Below, one piece after another: positions 28,128-38,315 of a DNA stretch of 64,000 nt. The notes beneath the pieces are model-generated. The model ran no database searches, had not been told where the DNA came from, and saw only the letters and a program-made list of their open reading frames with translations. A program made the position numbers and the translations under genes. The stretch spans positions 281,259 through 345,258 of the forward strand of contig NZ_MUXT01000004.1 in assembly GCF_002014965.1 (NCBI RefSeq), given 5' to 3'. The DNA comes from Moraxella canis (GTDB taxonomy: Bacteria > Pseudomonadota > Gammaproteobacteria > Pseudomonadales > Moraxellaceae). Within the stretch, counting starts at the first letter, position 1. The number at the start of each line of letters is the position of its first letter.

Positions 28128-28136
28128 TGCTATAGA
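28128..28136 (+). promoter_or_regulatory. Extended -10 promoter for der
   Basis: TGCTATAGA (28128-28136) is an extended -10 element lying 29 bp before the der ATG and after the bamB terminator. No good -35 is seen. Confidence 0.4.
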
Positions 28137-28164
28137 TTTAATTTCAATATATTAAGAGTAAAAC

Positions 28165-29583
28165 ATGAGTATAAAACCTGTGGTCGCCTTGATTGGTCGT
28201 CCCAATGTCGGCAAATCGACCTTATTTAATCAGTTGACTAAGAGTCGTCAAGCACTGGTGGCGGATTTGGCAGGTCTAACCCGTGACCGTCAGTACGGCG
28301 ATGCACATTTTGAAAATAAGTCATTCATTGTCGTTGACACTGGTGGTATCGGCGAGATGGATGATGGTTCAGGCAATATCGACGATTACATGGCGACTCA
28401 GTCATATACGGCGATTCATGAAGCAGATATCGTTGTTTTTGTGGTAGATGCGCGTGCAGGATTGATTGGTGCGGACAGTGAAATTGCCCGTTTTTTGCAC
28501 ACCTTGGGTAAGCCTGTATTTTTGGTAGCAAATAAGATGGATGGCGTTCACGAAGCGGCATATGCAGAGTTTTTTGCCCTAGGGTTTGGTGAGCCGTACG
28601 CTACCGCAGCCAGTCACGGCAGGGGTGTTACCAATTTACTTGAGTCTTTGACGGCGGATATGCCCGAAGATGTGCCCGAAGATGAACTTGATGACAAAGC
28701 CTTGAAACTTGCCATCATTGGCCGCCCTAATGTCGGTAAATCGACCTTGGTCAATCGCTTGCTTGGCGAAGATCGCGTGGTGGTCTTTGATATGCCTGGC
28801 ACGACGCGTGATAGTATTTATATTCCTTTTGAGCGAGAAGGGCGCAGCTATGTCCTGATCGATACGGCAGGTGTGCGCCGCCGCGGTCGCATTGATGAGA
28901 AAGTAGAAAAATTTTCTGTGGTTAAGACGCTGCAAGCGATCAAAGATGCCAATGTCGTGGTAGTAGTCATCGATGCCAAAGAAGGCATTGTTGATCAAGA
29001 TTTGCATATGCTTGGCTATGCACTGGACGCAGGGCGCGCCATTGTCGTGGCAATCAATAAATGGGATGGCTTAAGCCAAGATCAAAAAGATTATGTAAAA
29101 ATTGAAATTGATCGCCGTTTTAATTTTGTGCCTTGGGTAAAAATTCATCTAATTTCTGCTTTATATGGCAATGGCGTGGGCAATCTTTATCCTTCGATCC
29201 ATAAAGCTTATGAAGCATCGATGTTTAAGGTGTCAACCAATCAGCTGACGCGAATCTTGGAAGATGCTGTTGCTAGTCATCCGCCGCCGATGGTGGGTGG
29301 TCGTAGAATTAAGCTAAGATATGCGCATTTGGGTGGGCATAATCCCCCAGTGATCGTCATTCACGGCAATCAAACTTCTTCACTCCCCAAAAGTTATCAG
29401 CGCTATCTTGAAAATGTGTTTCGCGAAGTGTATAAGCTTGAAGGGACGCCGCTGCATGTGGAGTTTAAGCAAAATGCCAACCCATATGAAGGTAAGAAAA
29501 ATCCCGTCGTCAAGAATAAAGCTAAGCTGATGCGCGAGAAAAAACGCATTCAGCGGTTTAAGCGTGCCGAGAAAAAACGTTAA
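28165..29583 (+). CDS. der: Ribosome-associated GTPase Der (EngA)
   Basis: The 472-residue protein has two tandem GTPase domains, each with its own P-loop (GRPNVGKST at about 11 and 188), DTGG/DTAG switch motifs and NKMD/NKWD specificity motifs, then a C-terminal KH-like domain (about 355-440) and a very basic tail. Der is essential for assembly of the 50S subunit. The tail of roughly 30 Lys/Arg-rich residues is typical of the gammaproteobacterial protein. AAGAG precedes the ATG. Confidence 0.97.
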   Translation: MSIKPVVALIGRPNVGKSTLFNQLTKSRQALVADLAGLTRDRQYGDAHFENKSFIVVDTGGIGEMDDGSGNIDDYMATQSYTAIHEADIVVFVVDARAGLIGADSEIARFLHTLGKPVFLVANKMDGVHEAAYAEFFALGFGEPYATAASHGRGVTNLLESLTADMPEDVPEDELDDKALKLAIIGRPNVGKSTLVNRLLGEDRVVVFDMPGTTRDSIYIPFEREGRSYVLIDTAGVRRRGRIDEKVEKFSVVKTLQAIKDANVVVVVIDAKEGIVDQDLHMLGYALDAGRAIVVAINKWDGLSQDQKDYVKIEIDRRFNFVPWVKIHLISALYGNGVGNLYPSIHKAYEASMFKVSTNQLTRILEDAVASHPPPMVGGRRIKLRYAHLGGHNPPVIVIHGNQTSSLPKSYQRYLENVFREVYKLEGTPLHVEFKQNANPYEGKKNPVVKNKAKLMREKKRIQRFKRAEKKR

Positions 29584-29585
29584 AA

Positions 29586-29608
29586 AAAAGCAGGTAATGC
29601 CCGCTTTT
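29586..29608 (+). terminator. Possible terminator after der
   Basis: AAAAGC and GCTTTT pair, with an A-C mismatch and two inner G-C pairs. There is no long T tract, so termination may be weak. Confidence 0.45.
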
Positions 29609-29654
29609 GTATTTATGGTGATTCAGCCGTCAGATGCTTGATATGTAGTGGTCG

Positions 29655-30404
29655 CTAAGATTGCCAGTGATTTGGATTGGTAAATCCTTGATCATATAAT
29701 TCACGAATCGGTGAAAAGCTGCGACGATGCTCAGGTAAAATGCCATATTCTAAGATAGCAGCTTTATGCTTGGCGGTCAAATAGCCTTTATGCTTATCGA
29801 GCAGATAGTCAGGATAAGATTTGGCATACTCAACCATCAAACGATCGCGATGTACTTTAGCCAGTATACTAGCACAAGCAATACTGCTATGCGTGGCATC
29901 ACCTTTGATCATAGCATGAATTTTAAAATGCTCGCCTAATCCGCCAACCATTGAAGGCGGCTGATTGCCATCCACCAAGATGGTTGTGTTTTTTTCACTT
30001 AAACCATGCTTCATAATCAATGTCTCAATGGCAAGGCGCATACCGAGCATGGTGGCTTGATAAATATTTATCTCGTCAATGATCGCCCTTGGAACATCAA
30101 CAATCACATAGTCAAGCGCCAGATCTGAGATGATGCCAAACAGCTGCTCTCGGCGTTTTTCGCTCAGCTTTTTACTGTCGTTTAATAAAGAAATGTCGGT
30201 ATGGGCTAAATCTATCTCATCAAAGCGACCGCTGAGATCATCAGGTAAGATGACCGCCCCGACAGTCATATTTCCGAACAGCGCACCTCGTCCAACCTCA
30301 TCGATACCGATGATAGGTGTTTGACTTAATAAAGTGGCATTGGGCTTGGTGTGGATGGTGCAATCATTCATCAGCTTTGCCAGTGGTGAAATGGTGTTTG
30401 TCAT
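29655..30404 (-). CDS. rnhB: Ribonuclease HII
   Basis: The 249-residue product cleaves RNA in RNA-DNA hybrids, especially single ribonucleotides in DNA. GIDEVGRGAL (D35, E36) is the first catalytic motif, LVDGNQPP carries another acidic residue and SIACASILAKVHRD is the conserved C-terminal helix. It has about 25 extra N-terminal residues compared with short homologues; an in-frame ATG at 30371 is a possible shorter start. Its start lies one base past the lpxB stop, so it is coupled to lpxB, an arrangement common in gammaproteobacteria. Confidence 0.95.
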   Translation of the reverse strand: MTNTISPLAKLMNDCTIHTKPNATLLSQTPIIGIDEVGRGALFGNMTVGAVILPDDLSGRFDEIDLAHTDISLLNDSKKLSEKRREQLFGIISDLALDYVIVDVPRAIIDEINIYQATMLGMRLAIETLIMKHGLSEKNTTILVDGNQPPSMVGGLGEHFKIHAMIKGDATHSSIACASILAKVHRDRLMVEYAKSYPDYLLDKHKGYLTAKHKAAILEYGILPEHRRSFSPIRELYDQGFTNPNHWQS

Positions 30405-30405
30405 A

Positions 30406-31650
30406 TTAATTTTTGGCGTTCATCAAATAGTGGCCTAACACTGCCTTGGCAGGACTTTGGCGGCTTTGGCTGCGCAGCCACGCCGAAATTTCGCTCAGAT
30501 GCGCGCTTTGCTTACTTTGGTCATGTAGAATTTCTAGCGCTTTTGTGCTGACTTTTTCGGCGGTGGCGTCAGATTGTAGTAGCTCAGGCACGATCGGGCG
30601 ACCAAGATGCTGATCAGCCAAGATGTTAGGCAGTGAGACATAAGGAATTTTGACCAAGCGCTTGGCGATCATAAAGGTCAGCGGATTGACTTTATAGACC
30701 ACGACCATGGGGCGCTCAAGCAATAAGCATTCTAGCGTGGCTGTACCTGATGCCAAAAGCACCACATCACTGATCGTCATGCAAGCATGACTGATCGCAA
30801 GCTGATTTGTCTTTTGAGACTGATTGCGATGATCCAAAATATGTACGCAATCGATCAAGCTGGTATGATGAGCGTGTAAAATTTCCTGCACCAATTGTGC
30901 ATGCTCAGCGCTAACCACTGGCAGCACAAACTGAGCGCTTGGTAGCTGCTGATGGATTTTTTGGGCGCTTATTAATAATAGCGGTAAAATGGCTTGAATC
31001 TCAGAAGTGCGCGAACCTGCCATGATACAGATGATGTGACTTGCTTGCGTGAGCGCTGCCGTGCCATGATATTTGTCATTAAATTGTTGAATAAAATTCT
31101 GCAAACGAGTCTTTGGCGGATTTTGATCGGCGTGTAGTTTATTCAAAAGTGGATGTCCGACGCAGACAGCAGGATGTGCGTGCTTTTGATAGACGCCCAA
31201 TTCAAAAGGAAACAAACACAGCACCAAATCCGTCGCCGCCTTAATGTGATGAATGCGACCTTCGCGCCATGCCCATACCGACGGGCTGACATATTGCACA
31301 CAAAATATGCCCTGATTTTTTAAAACCTTACCAATTCGTAGATTAAAATCAGGTGCATCAATGCCAATAAACAGATCGATGTGATGATCTTGAAATGCGC
31401 TGATGATTTGCTTTTTGGCTTTTAGTAAATCGGGCAAATGCATCATCACCTCTGCCAAGCCCATCACCGATAAGCGCTGCATATCGATCACTGAGCTTAG
31501 CCCTTGTGTCGCCATGGATCGTCCGCCAACACCGACCCAGCGAATGTTTGGGTGCAGGGCGTTCATTTGCTGCATAAAATCACCGCCAAGCGCATCCCCT
31601 GAAACTTCACCTGCCACGATGCCGATGGTCAGTGATGATGTGTTTTTCAT
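30406..31650 (-). CDS. lpxB: Lipid-A-disaccharide synthase
   Basis: The 414-residue peripheral membrane glycosyltransferase (GT19) joins UDP-diacylglucosamine and lipid X into the lipid A disaccharide. AGEVSGDALGG is the N-terminal motif, and VSPSVWAWREGRI and LLASGTATLECLLLERPMVV are standard family segments. Start is ATG 31650 with TTGAGA upstream; the in-frame TTG at 31713 would add 21 residues and lies inside the leader. A strong promoter is present about 50 bp upstream. The frequent partners lpxA and fabZ are not here, so lpxB has moved away from the usual lipid A cluster and is paired only with rnhB. Confidence 0.96.
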   Translation of the reverse strand: MKNTSSLTIGIVAGEVSGDALGGDFMQQMNALHPNIRWVGVGGRSMATQGLSSVIDMQRLSVMGLAEVMMHLPDLLKAKKQIISAFQDHHIDLFIGIDAPDFNLRIGKVLKNQGIFCVQYVSPSVWAWREGRIHHIKAATDLVLCLFPFELGVYQKHAHPAVCVGHPLLNKLHADQNPPKTRLQNFIQQFNDKYHGTAALTQASHIICIMAGSRTSEIQAILPLLLISAQKIHQQLPSAQFVLPVVSAEHAQLVQEILHAHHTSLIDCVHILDHRNQSQKTNQLAISHACMTISDVVLLASGTATLECLLLERPMVVVYKVNPLTFMIAKRLVKIPYVSLPNILADQHLGRPIVPELLQSDATAEKVSTKALEILHDQSKQSAHLSEISAWLRSQSRQSPAKAVLGHYLMNAKN

Positions 31651-32297
<647 letters not shown>

Positions 32298-32331
32298 TTT
32301 AATATGACTACAATGAAAAAGGGAGAGGGTC

Positions 32332-33618
32332 ATGAATCGGTTTGGTAAATGGGCGTCGCTGAGCGTTGGGCTTGGCTTGCTGAGTGCATCAAATTTGGCA
32401 TATGCTGAAGATGTACTGGATACTGGTGATACGGCTTGGGTTTTAATTTCGACGGCGTTGGTTTTGATGATGACACTGCCAGGACTTGCGCTGTTTTATG
32501 CTGGGATGGTGCGTAAGAAAAATATCTTATCAACCATGATGCACAGCTATGGCGCTACGGCTGTGGTGTCGGTGCTTTGGGTGGTCATAGGCTACTCGTT
32601 GGCGTTTTCAGAGGGTAGTTTTAATGCCTTTGTGGGCGGGTTTGATCATGTGATGCTGGCTAATATTGGGCTTGATGATGTCAGCGGTACCATTCCTGTG
32701 ATCTTGTTCGTGGTCTTTCAGCTGACTTTTGCAGTGATTACAGTGGCAATCTTAGCAGGCTCATTGGCAGAGCGTATTAAGTTTGGTGCGTTTATGTGGT
32801 TTTCTGCCGCTTGGGTCGTGCTGGTGTATGCGCCGATTTGTCATTGGGTGTGGGGCGGTGGCTGGCTCACTGGAGATGCGCTTGATTTTGCTGGAGGTAC
32901 AGTCGTTCATATCAATGCTGGTGTGGCAGGGCTGGTGCTGGCAGCATTACTTGGCAAGCGTAAAGATTATGGCAAAGGTATTTTGGCACCTGCAAATCTT
33001 TCACTCACGCTCATTGGTGCAGGCTTGGTATGGGTAGGCTGGTTTGGATTTAATGGTGGATCGGCTTTGGGAGCCAATGGGTCAGCGGCGATGGCACTGG
33101 TCGTATCACAGGTGGCTGCAGCGATTGGCGCGATCGCTTGGATGGTGTGTGAATATATTGTGCGCAAAAAAGCCTCTGCGCTCGGCGGTGCTTCAGGTGC
33201 GATCGCAGGCTTAGTTGGTATTACACCTGCGGCAGGCTTTGTTGATGTCTTTGGTGCACTTGCCATCGGCGCTATCACAGCAATTGCTTGCTTTGTCATG
33301 ATTCATTATGGTAAGCGCCGTTTGGGTATTGATGATAGCTTGGATGCGTTTGGATTGCATGGTGTGGGCGGTATTGTGGGTGCGGTATTGACTGGGGTTT
33401 TTGTCAGCTCAGCCATTTATCCAGATGCCGCTGAAGTGAGCATGGCAACTCAATTATGGCTACAAATTGAAGGCGTACTTGCCACCATCGCATACAGCGC
33501 AGTGATGACGGCGATTATTGGACTTGTCATCAAATACACCATCGGTCTGCGTGTCGATGCTGAAGATGAATATCAAGGTCTTGACTTAGCCATCCACGGT
33601 GAGAAAATCGCAGATTGA
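32332..33618 (+). CDS. amtB: Ammonium transporter AmtB
   Basis: The 428-residue protein has a cleavable signal peptide (LGLLSASNLAYA, cut before ED) and 11 membrane helices, as known for AmtB. Conserved segments include LPGLALFYAGMVRKKN and the pore histidine regions in FAGGTVVHINAG and LDAFGLHGVGG. A short cytoplasmic C-terminal tail can bind GlnK. It imports ammonium at low external concentration. GGGAGAGGG stands five bases before the ATG. glnK-amtB end at a strong terminator. Confidence 0.97.
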   Translation: MNRFGKWASLSVGLGLLSASNLAYAEDVLDTGDTAWVLISTALVLMMTLPGLALFYAGMVRKKNILSTMMHSYGATAVVSVLWVVIGYSLAFSEGSFNAFVGGFDHVMLANIGLDDVSGTIPVILFVVFQLTFAVITVAILAGSLAERIKFGAFMWFSAAWVVLVYAPICHWVWGGGWLTGDALDFAGGTVVHINAGVAGLVLAALLGKRKDYGKGILAPANLSLTLIGAGLVWVGWFGFNGGSALGANGSAAMALVVSQVAAAIGAIAWMVCEYIVRKKASALGGASGAIAGLVGITPAAGFVDVFGALAIGAITAIACFVMIHYGKRRLGIDDSLDAFGLHGVGGIVGAVLTGVFVSSAIYPDAAEVSMATQLWLQIEGVLATIAYSAVMTAIIGLVIKYTIGLRVDAEDEYQGLDLAIHGEKIAD

Positions 33619-33630
33619 TTTTGATAAATA

Positions 33631-33665
33631 AAATAAAACGCTGCCAAAACAGCGTTTTATTTTTG
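33631..33665 (+). terminator. Intrinsic terminator after amtB
   Basis: A perfect 13-bp stem AAATAAAACGCTG / CAGCGTTTTATTT with a CCAAAA loop and more T residues. It could also stop the convergent SDR gene. Confidence 0.85.
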
Positions 33666-33701
33666 TCAATCAATCCAGATCATTGACAGCCTCAATGGCG
33701 T

Positions 33702-34481
33702 TTATCTAAACACCATACCGCCATCAGTTAAGATGGTCTGACCTGTGATATAGTCAGCATCAGAAGATGCCAAGAAAGAAACCAAATTGGCAACATCATC
33801 AGGCTCTTGAGGGCGACCTACCAAAATACCACTGGTAAACTCATTCCAAGCTTGCTTAGGCTGATAGTCTTTGTGCTTGACAAAGGCAGCATCGATGCGC
33901 TCCCACATGGGTGTGTCAGCTACACCAGGGCAGTAAGCATTCACACGAATATTATAAGGTGCAAGCTCTTTGGCGGTAGAGTGGGTCAATGAGCGTACCG
34001 CATGTTTGGAAGCGCAGTATAAACTGAGCATTTCATAAGATTCATGTCCTGCAATGCTGCACGCATTGATGATCTTGCCAACACCATCTTGTTTTTTCAT
34101 CTGTTCGGCAGCAGCTTGCGTGCCATAAATCACACCTTTGATATTGATGCCAAGCACCCGATCAATCTCATCGCCCTGAATTTGCATAAAAGGCTCCACA
34201 GATTCTACGCCTGCATTATTGACAAAGACATCGACCTGACCAAATGCCTCTACTGCTTCTTGAACGAGTCGAAATTGGTCATCGCGATTGGCGCTGTCGC
34301 CTTGAACAGCGATGCTTTTGTATCCTTGTGAGTCGAAGTCTTGCTTAGTTTGATTAAGATTTTCTTCATTAATATCGTGCAAAACTACCGCAAAGCCATC
34401 TTTGGCAAGCCGAGTGGCGATGGCTTTACCGAGTCCTGCAGCAGAGCCAGTAACAATAGCGACTTTTTGAGCGTTCATCAT
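33702..34481 (-). CDS. SDR oxidoreductase, acetoin (diacetyl) reductase/butanediol dehydrogenase-like
   Basis: The 259-residue classical SDR has TGSAAGLG for NAD(H), NNAGV, and the catalytic triad in IINACSIAGHESYEMLSLYCASKHA. GRPQEPDDVANLVSFLASSDADYITGQ and the end DGGMVF closely follow acetoin reductases (BudC/ButA), which interconvert diacetyl, acetoin and 2,3-butanediol. Acetoin-forming genes (alsS, budA) are not nearby, so it may serve only to reduce diacetyl or another carbonyl. Two ATG codons open the gene behind AGGGGA; the second (34478) is better spaced. Single-gene unit; function inferred from motif similarity. Confidence 0.78.
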   Translation of the reverse strand: MMNAQKVAIVTGSAAGLGKAIATRLAKDGFAVVLHDINEENLNQTKQDFDSQGYKSIAVQGDSANRDDQFRLVQEAVEAFGQVDVFVNNAGVESVEPFMQIQGDEIDRVLGINIKGVIYGTQAAAEQMKKQDGVGKIINACSIAGHESYEMLSLYCASKHAVRSLTHSTAKELAPYNIRVNAYCPGVADTPMWERIDAAFVKHKDYQPKQAWNEFTSGILVGRPQEPDDVANLVSFLASSDADYITGQTILTDGGMVFR

Positions 34482-34639
34482 AATTCCCCTGAGTGAATGT
34501 GTGTGTCAGTCGATGATAAGCCAAATCTAAGGCTGATTTGATCATCGTACCAAAAGATAGTTTAATCACTACCACAATCATTATAGAAGGCTTAATTATC
34601 CCAAATGGCACTCATTATGATAGGTTTTGTTGGTTTTTG

Positions 34640-35353
34640 TTACGGATCTTTTTTGGATGACTTCTTTTTGAGTAGCACCAACACCGAGCCATTGCCGCCA
34701 TCTTTGGCAGGTGCAGAGACAAACGCCATGACATCGTCCATTTGGCGCAGCCAGCCATTGACACAGGTTTTGATGATGGCATCTTTACCCTTGCCATGTA
34801 CAATCTTGACGACGGTTTCGCCTTTATTGATGGCTTGGTTGATGAGCAATAAGACGGCATTGCGCGCATCTTCAATGCTTGAGCCATGTAAATCTACCGC
34901 ATCATACCAGCGCAGTTTGCCTTGTTTGAGCTGCTCAAAGACTTTATTTTGTAAGGTGGGATTTTTGTAGGATAAAAAAGCCTCGCCCGCTACAGGATTT
35001 AATAAAGCTTGCATATCAGACAAAATGCCTTCGATCTGCTCGCCGCCTTCGGCTGACGCACGGCGACGCAGCACATTTTCATCAGCTTGGGCGGGCTTGG
35101 TGTGGCTGACGACGGCATCAGTTTTTAGAGGTGTAACACCGCTCATCGCTTGCATAAACAGTACGGTGTCATCAGTGATGGCATCGTGATTGAAGCGTTT
35201 GACTTCATTGGCGATGGCTTTTGAGCTGGGCAGTTGTACGTTTTCATTGGGCTTGTCATTTGCCAATTCAGGTTTGGCGGAAGGCTTGACCATTTGTTTT
35301 AGGTCTTCTTGGAGTGACTTTGATAATAAATCTTTAAAGCTTGGATTGCTCAT
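34640..35353 (-). CDS. Smr-domain protein (SmrA/SmrB-like)
   Basis: From ATG 35353 the product is 237 residues. The N-terminal 135 residues are charged and probably partly disordered. The C-terminal part (about 145-237) is an Smr domain: VDLHGSSIEDARNAVLLLI, VVKIVHGKG and GNGSVLVLLKK with a Lys-rich tail. Smr domains cleave RNA or nick DNA; E. coli SmrB cuts mRNA at collided ribosomes, and this protein has the DLHG and HGKG motifs found in such enzymes. It is downstream of the DAHP synthase gene but separated from it by a terminator. Confidence 0.82.
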   Translation of the reverse strand: MSNPSFKDLLSKSLQEDLKQMVKPSAKPELANDKPNENVQLPSSKAIANEVKRFNHDAITDDTVLFMQAMSGVTPLKTDAVVSHTKPAQADENVLRRRASAEGGEQIEGILSDMQALLNPVAGEAFLSYKNPTLQNKVFEQLKQGKLRWYDAVDLHGSSIEDARNAVLLLINQAINKGETVVKIVHGKGKDAIIKTCVNGWLRQMDDVMAFVSAPAKDGGNGSVLVLLKKKSSKKDP

Positions 35354-35393
35354 ACTGATCTTCTGATGATATTTTGATAAATTAAGATGAAAC

Positions 35394-35420
35394 AAAAACC
35401 GCTAATCAAAAGCGGTTTTT
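35394..35420 (-). terminator. Intrinsic terminator after the DAHP synthase gene
   Basis: AAAAACCGCT and AGCGGTTTTT form a perfect 10-bp stem with a seven-base loop. On the minus strand it lies 17 bp past the DAHP synthase stop. Confidence 0.8.
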
Positions 35421-35437
35421 GGGTATTTTGGGATCAT

Positions 35438-36520
35438 TTAGCGATTTGGCAGGTGTGTTTTCACCGTTTTGGCAAAGGCGCGCAAGGTCTCAACTGTCGC
35501 CTCCCAATCCAAACAGCCGTCTGTGACAGACTTGCCGTACTCCAAATCCGCCAAATTAACAGGGATATTCTGGCGACCACCTTTAAGATGACTTTCGATC
35601 ATCAAGCCCATGATAGACAGATTGCCATGCTCGATTTGGCTGGCGACATTTTGGATGACCATAGGCTGTAAATATGGGTCTTTACCACTGTTGGCATGGC
35701 TGGCATCGATCATGATTTTGCCATTGGTTTTGCCTTTGGCAAGCTCGTTTTCGGCAGCAGCGACCGCGGTTTCGTCATAATTGGGCTTGTCATTGCCGCC
35801 GCGTAGCACGACATGCGCATAGCGGTTGCCTTTGGATTTGATGATAGAGACTTGACCGTCGCCAGACAATCCCAAAAAGCTGTGACCTGACTGCACTGCC
35901 TGCATGGCATTGACTGCGACCGTCATGCTGCCGTCTGTGCCATTTTTGAAGCCGACAGGGCAAGATAGTCCAGAGCTCATCTCACGATGCGTCTGACTTT
36001 CGGTCGTACGTGCGCCAATGGCAGACCAGCTGATCAAATCTTGCATGTACTGCGGAGTATTAGGATCAAGCGCTTCAGTGGCACAAGGCAGACCTTTTTC
36101 ATTCAGCTCAAGCAAAAGCTTTCTTGCGATATGTAAGCCTTTTTCGATATCAAAGCTGTCATTCATATCAGGGTCATTGATCAAGCCTTTCCATCCTGTG
36201 GTTGTGCGCGGCTTTTCAAAATAAACACGCATCACGATGAACAGCTCATTTTTAAGTTCTTCTGAAAGAATTTTAAGCTTATCAGCGTATTCATGCGCGG
36301 CGACTGGATCGTGAATAGAGCAAGGTCCGACGACAACCAAAATACGCTTATCTACGCCATCTAAAATATCTTGGATGGTTTTTCTTCCTTCAAGAACAGT
36401 CTTATAAGCAGCATCAGATAATGGCAGTTCGCTTTTGAGTCGATTTGGTGTAATCAGCGGAATGAATTGTTCAATATTCACGTCATCAATTTCTTTATGT
36501 TGTGTAATGGGTTGGCTCAT
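35438..36520 (-). CDS. aroG: 3-deoxy-7-phosphoheptulonate (DAHP) synthase, class I
   Basis: The 360-residue enzyme condenses phosphoenolpyruvate and erythrose 4-phosphate, the entry step of the shikimate pathway. VVVGPCSIHDP, YFEKPRTTTGWKGLINDP, GARTTESQTHRE and DASHANS are all hallmark sequences of the AroF/AroG/AroH group. Which aromatic amino acid inhibits it cannot be told, so the symbol aroG is provisional. ATG 36520 follows AGGGAGT; an in-frame upstream start would add 22 atypical residues. It is divergent from ispB. aroC lies about 6 kb away. Confidence 0.93.
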   Translation of the reverse strand: MSQPITQHKEIDDVNIEQFIPLITPNRLKSELPLSDAAYKTVLEGRKTIQDILDGVDKRILVVVGPCSIHDPVAAHEYADKLKILSEELKNELFIVMRVYFEKPRTTTGWKGLINDPDMNDSFDIEKGLHIARKLLLELNEKGLPCATEALDPNTPQYMQDLISWSAIGARTTESQTHREMSSGLSCPVGFKNGTDGSMTVAVNAMQAVQSGHSFLGLSGDGQVSIIKSKGNRYAHVVLRGGNDKPNYDETAVAAAENELAKGKTNGKIMIDASHANSGKDPYLQPMVIQNVASQIEHGNLSIMGLMIESHLKGGRQNIPVNLADLEYGKSVTDGCLDWEATVETLRAFAKTVKTHLPNR

Positions 36521-36738
36521 GGTTGACTCCCTGTATAATTTGGGTGTGTACAGTGGCTTGGGGCGTAGGCACAAATTTAAATCCACATTATGCCTATAGT
36601 TGGCTTGATTTACAAGCAGAAAAGTTGATTTTCTCTATTAAAAAATAACATAAAGTTATGAAATTTTTTTCTAACCAATCCAACCAACTGACTGATAAAT
36701 AATTTCGCCCAAGCCTTTTGAAAGCATCAATGCAAGGT

Positions 36739-36766
36739 TTGAGTTGTCATAATTTTATGCTATGAT
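36739..36766 (+). promoter_or_regulatory. Promoter for ispB with extended -10
   Basis: TTGAGT (36739-36744), a 16-bp spacer and TATGAT (36761-36766) preceded by TGC, an extended -10. Transcription would begin near 36773, 27 nt before the start codon. Confidence 0.65.
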
Positions 36767-36799
36767 AGCGTTTTTGATTTTAAGACAGATTTATCAATT

Positions 36800-37792
36800 A
36801 TGAATGCCTCTCAGCTGACTTATGCCGACATCCAAGCCATTGTTTCTGAAGACTTTGCCATTATGGACAAACAGGTCTTTGGTAGTCTAAATTCCAAAGT
36901 ACAACTGGTGATGAGCGTGTCTAAACATGTGATCGACGCAGGCGGTAAAAGAATGCGTCCTTTGATCACGCTTTTGACGGCGCGAATGCTGAATGATGTA
37001 CAAAGTGAGCAAGCGATGCAGCTGGCGGCGATCACTGAGATGCTACACACGGCGACTTTGGTGCATGATGATGTGATCGATGCTTCAGGTCTTAGACGAG
37101 GCAAACCGACAGCAAACGCCACTTGGGACAATCCGACGGCGGTTTTGGTGGGGGATTATTTGATTGCTCGATCATTCAATTTATTGGTCAGCTTTAATAA
37201 TTTGCCGCTGTTAAAATTATTCAGTGATGGCACTTGTGATATCGCCGAAGGCGAGGTGCTTCAGCTGCAGCATCAGCATAATCCCAAAACCGTAGAAGCT
37301 GACTATTTGCAAATCATTGATGGTAAAACTTCTAGGCTATTTATGATGGCGACCAAAGGCGCGGCGCTGCTACAAGGTCGTGATGAGCTACTTGATGATT
37401 TGGGCGCATTTGCTTACCATTTTGGCAATGCCTTTCAGATGATTGATGATGTATTGGATTTTAGTGGTGATGCTGCCGTCATGGGCAAAAACTTGGGCGA
37501 TGATTTGGCAGAGGGCAAGCCTACGCTGCCCATCATCAAAACCTTAGAACTCTTAAAAAATACTGATCCTGCAGCGTACGATAAGCTGCGCATCGCGGTG
37601 CAAACAGGCAAAGTCGATGATGTGCAAGTGCTCATTAAGCTTGTACAGTCATCTGGTGCGCTTGACTACTGTAAGGCGCGTGCACTTGAAGAAACTCAAA
37701 AAGCCCAACAAGCCCTTAATAATCTACCTAACAATCGCTATCGTCAGGGGCTGCATCTGCTGACCGAGCTTGCCAGTGCTCGCCTTGTGTAG
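36800..37792 (+). CDS. ispB: Polyprenyl (octaprenyl) diphosphate synthase
   Basis: The 330-residue trans-prenyltransferase has the two aspartate-rich motifs: LVHDDVIDASGLRRGKP (first) and QMIDDVLDFSGD (second). GGKRMRPLITLL is the upstream conserved segment. It extends farnesyl diphosphate with isopentenyl diphosphate to make the ubiquinone side chain. Chain length is not readable directly; length and style match IspB. It has its own promoter and is followed by a convergent gene. Confidence 0.93.
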   Translation: MNASQLTYADIQAIVSEDFAIMDKQVFGSLNSKVQLVMSVSKHVIDAGGKRMRPLITLLTARMLNDVQSEQAMQLAAITEMLHTATLVHDDVIDASGLRRGKPTANATWDNPTAVLVGDYLIARSFNLLVSFNNLPLLKLFSDGTCDIAEGEVLQLQHQHNPKTVEADYLQIIDGKTSRLFMMATKGAALLQGRDELLDDLGAFAYHFGNAFQMIDDVLDFSGDAAVMGKNLGDDLAEGKPTLPIIKTLELLKNTDPAAYDKLRIAVQTGKVDDVQVLIKLVQSSGALDYCKARALEETQKAQQALNNLPNNRYRQGLHLLTELASARLV

Positions 37793-37842
37793 AGTCTAGT
37801 TTGATTAAGATGCTGTCAATGATGATGGCATTTTTATTAAGC

Positions 37843-38241
37843 TTAAAACGGTCTAAAAGCTGATTCATTGAGCAAATTCATCACATCCATCAGCCCAAAA
37901 GGATACAGCATCATTTGATCTTGAGTGATCAAAATGGGAATGTATATGCCAAGTGCGTCAATCAGTGATTCATCTTGGCTGTCTGCCAAATCCAGAACGC
38001 CAAAAGTCAGCGGTGTGCTGGTCATTGCCAAAGCCTGTTCTATGACGGCTTGGGCGCTGTGGCATAGATGACAGCTTTCTGTGCCAAGCAAATACCAGTC
38101 TTGATTTGCCGCGCCCAAAGTTGCCAAAATTTGGGCAAGGATGGGCTGATAAGCTTGTTTGGGCAGTCTTGATAACGCATGGCGATCATCAGAAAGCTGC
38201 CCAAGCGCCTTAAGTGTCTGTGAGCTAAGATAATTTGACAT
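37843..38241 (-). CDS. Glutaredoxin-like (DUF836) thioredoxin-fold protein
   Basis: The 132-residue product has about 40 residues of N-terminal helix, then a thioredoxin/glutaredoxin fold: YLLGTESCHLCHSAQ with a CHLC redox motif, FGVLDLADSQDE, and YIPILITQD, where the Pro resembles the conserved cis-proline. It ends with a helix typical of DUF836 glutaredoxins. These are small cytoplasmic thiol proteins of unknown partner. It is convergent with ispB and divergent from mtgA. Confidence 0.75.
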   Translation of the reverse strand: MSNYLSSQTLKALGQLSDDRHALSRLPKQAYQPILAQILATLGAANQDWYLLGTESCHLCHSAQAVIEQALAMTSTPLTFGVLDLADSQDESLIDALGIYIPILITQDQMMLYPFGLMDVMNLLNESAFRPF

Positions 38242-38315
38242 AAATTTGCAAGGCTATACAATAAAGCGCTGATAAGGTATGATAGGTGCATTGATTAACA
38301 GATGAGTATTTTAGC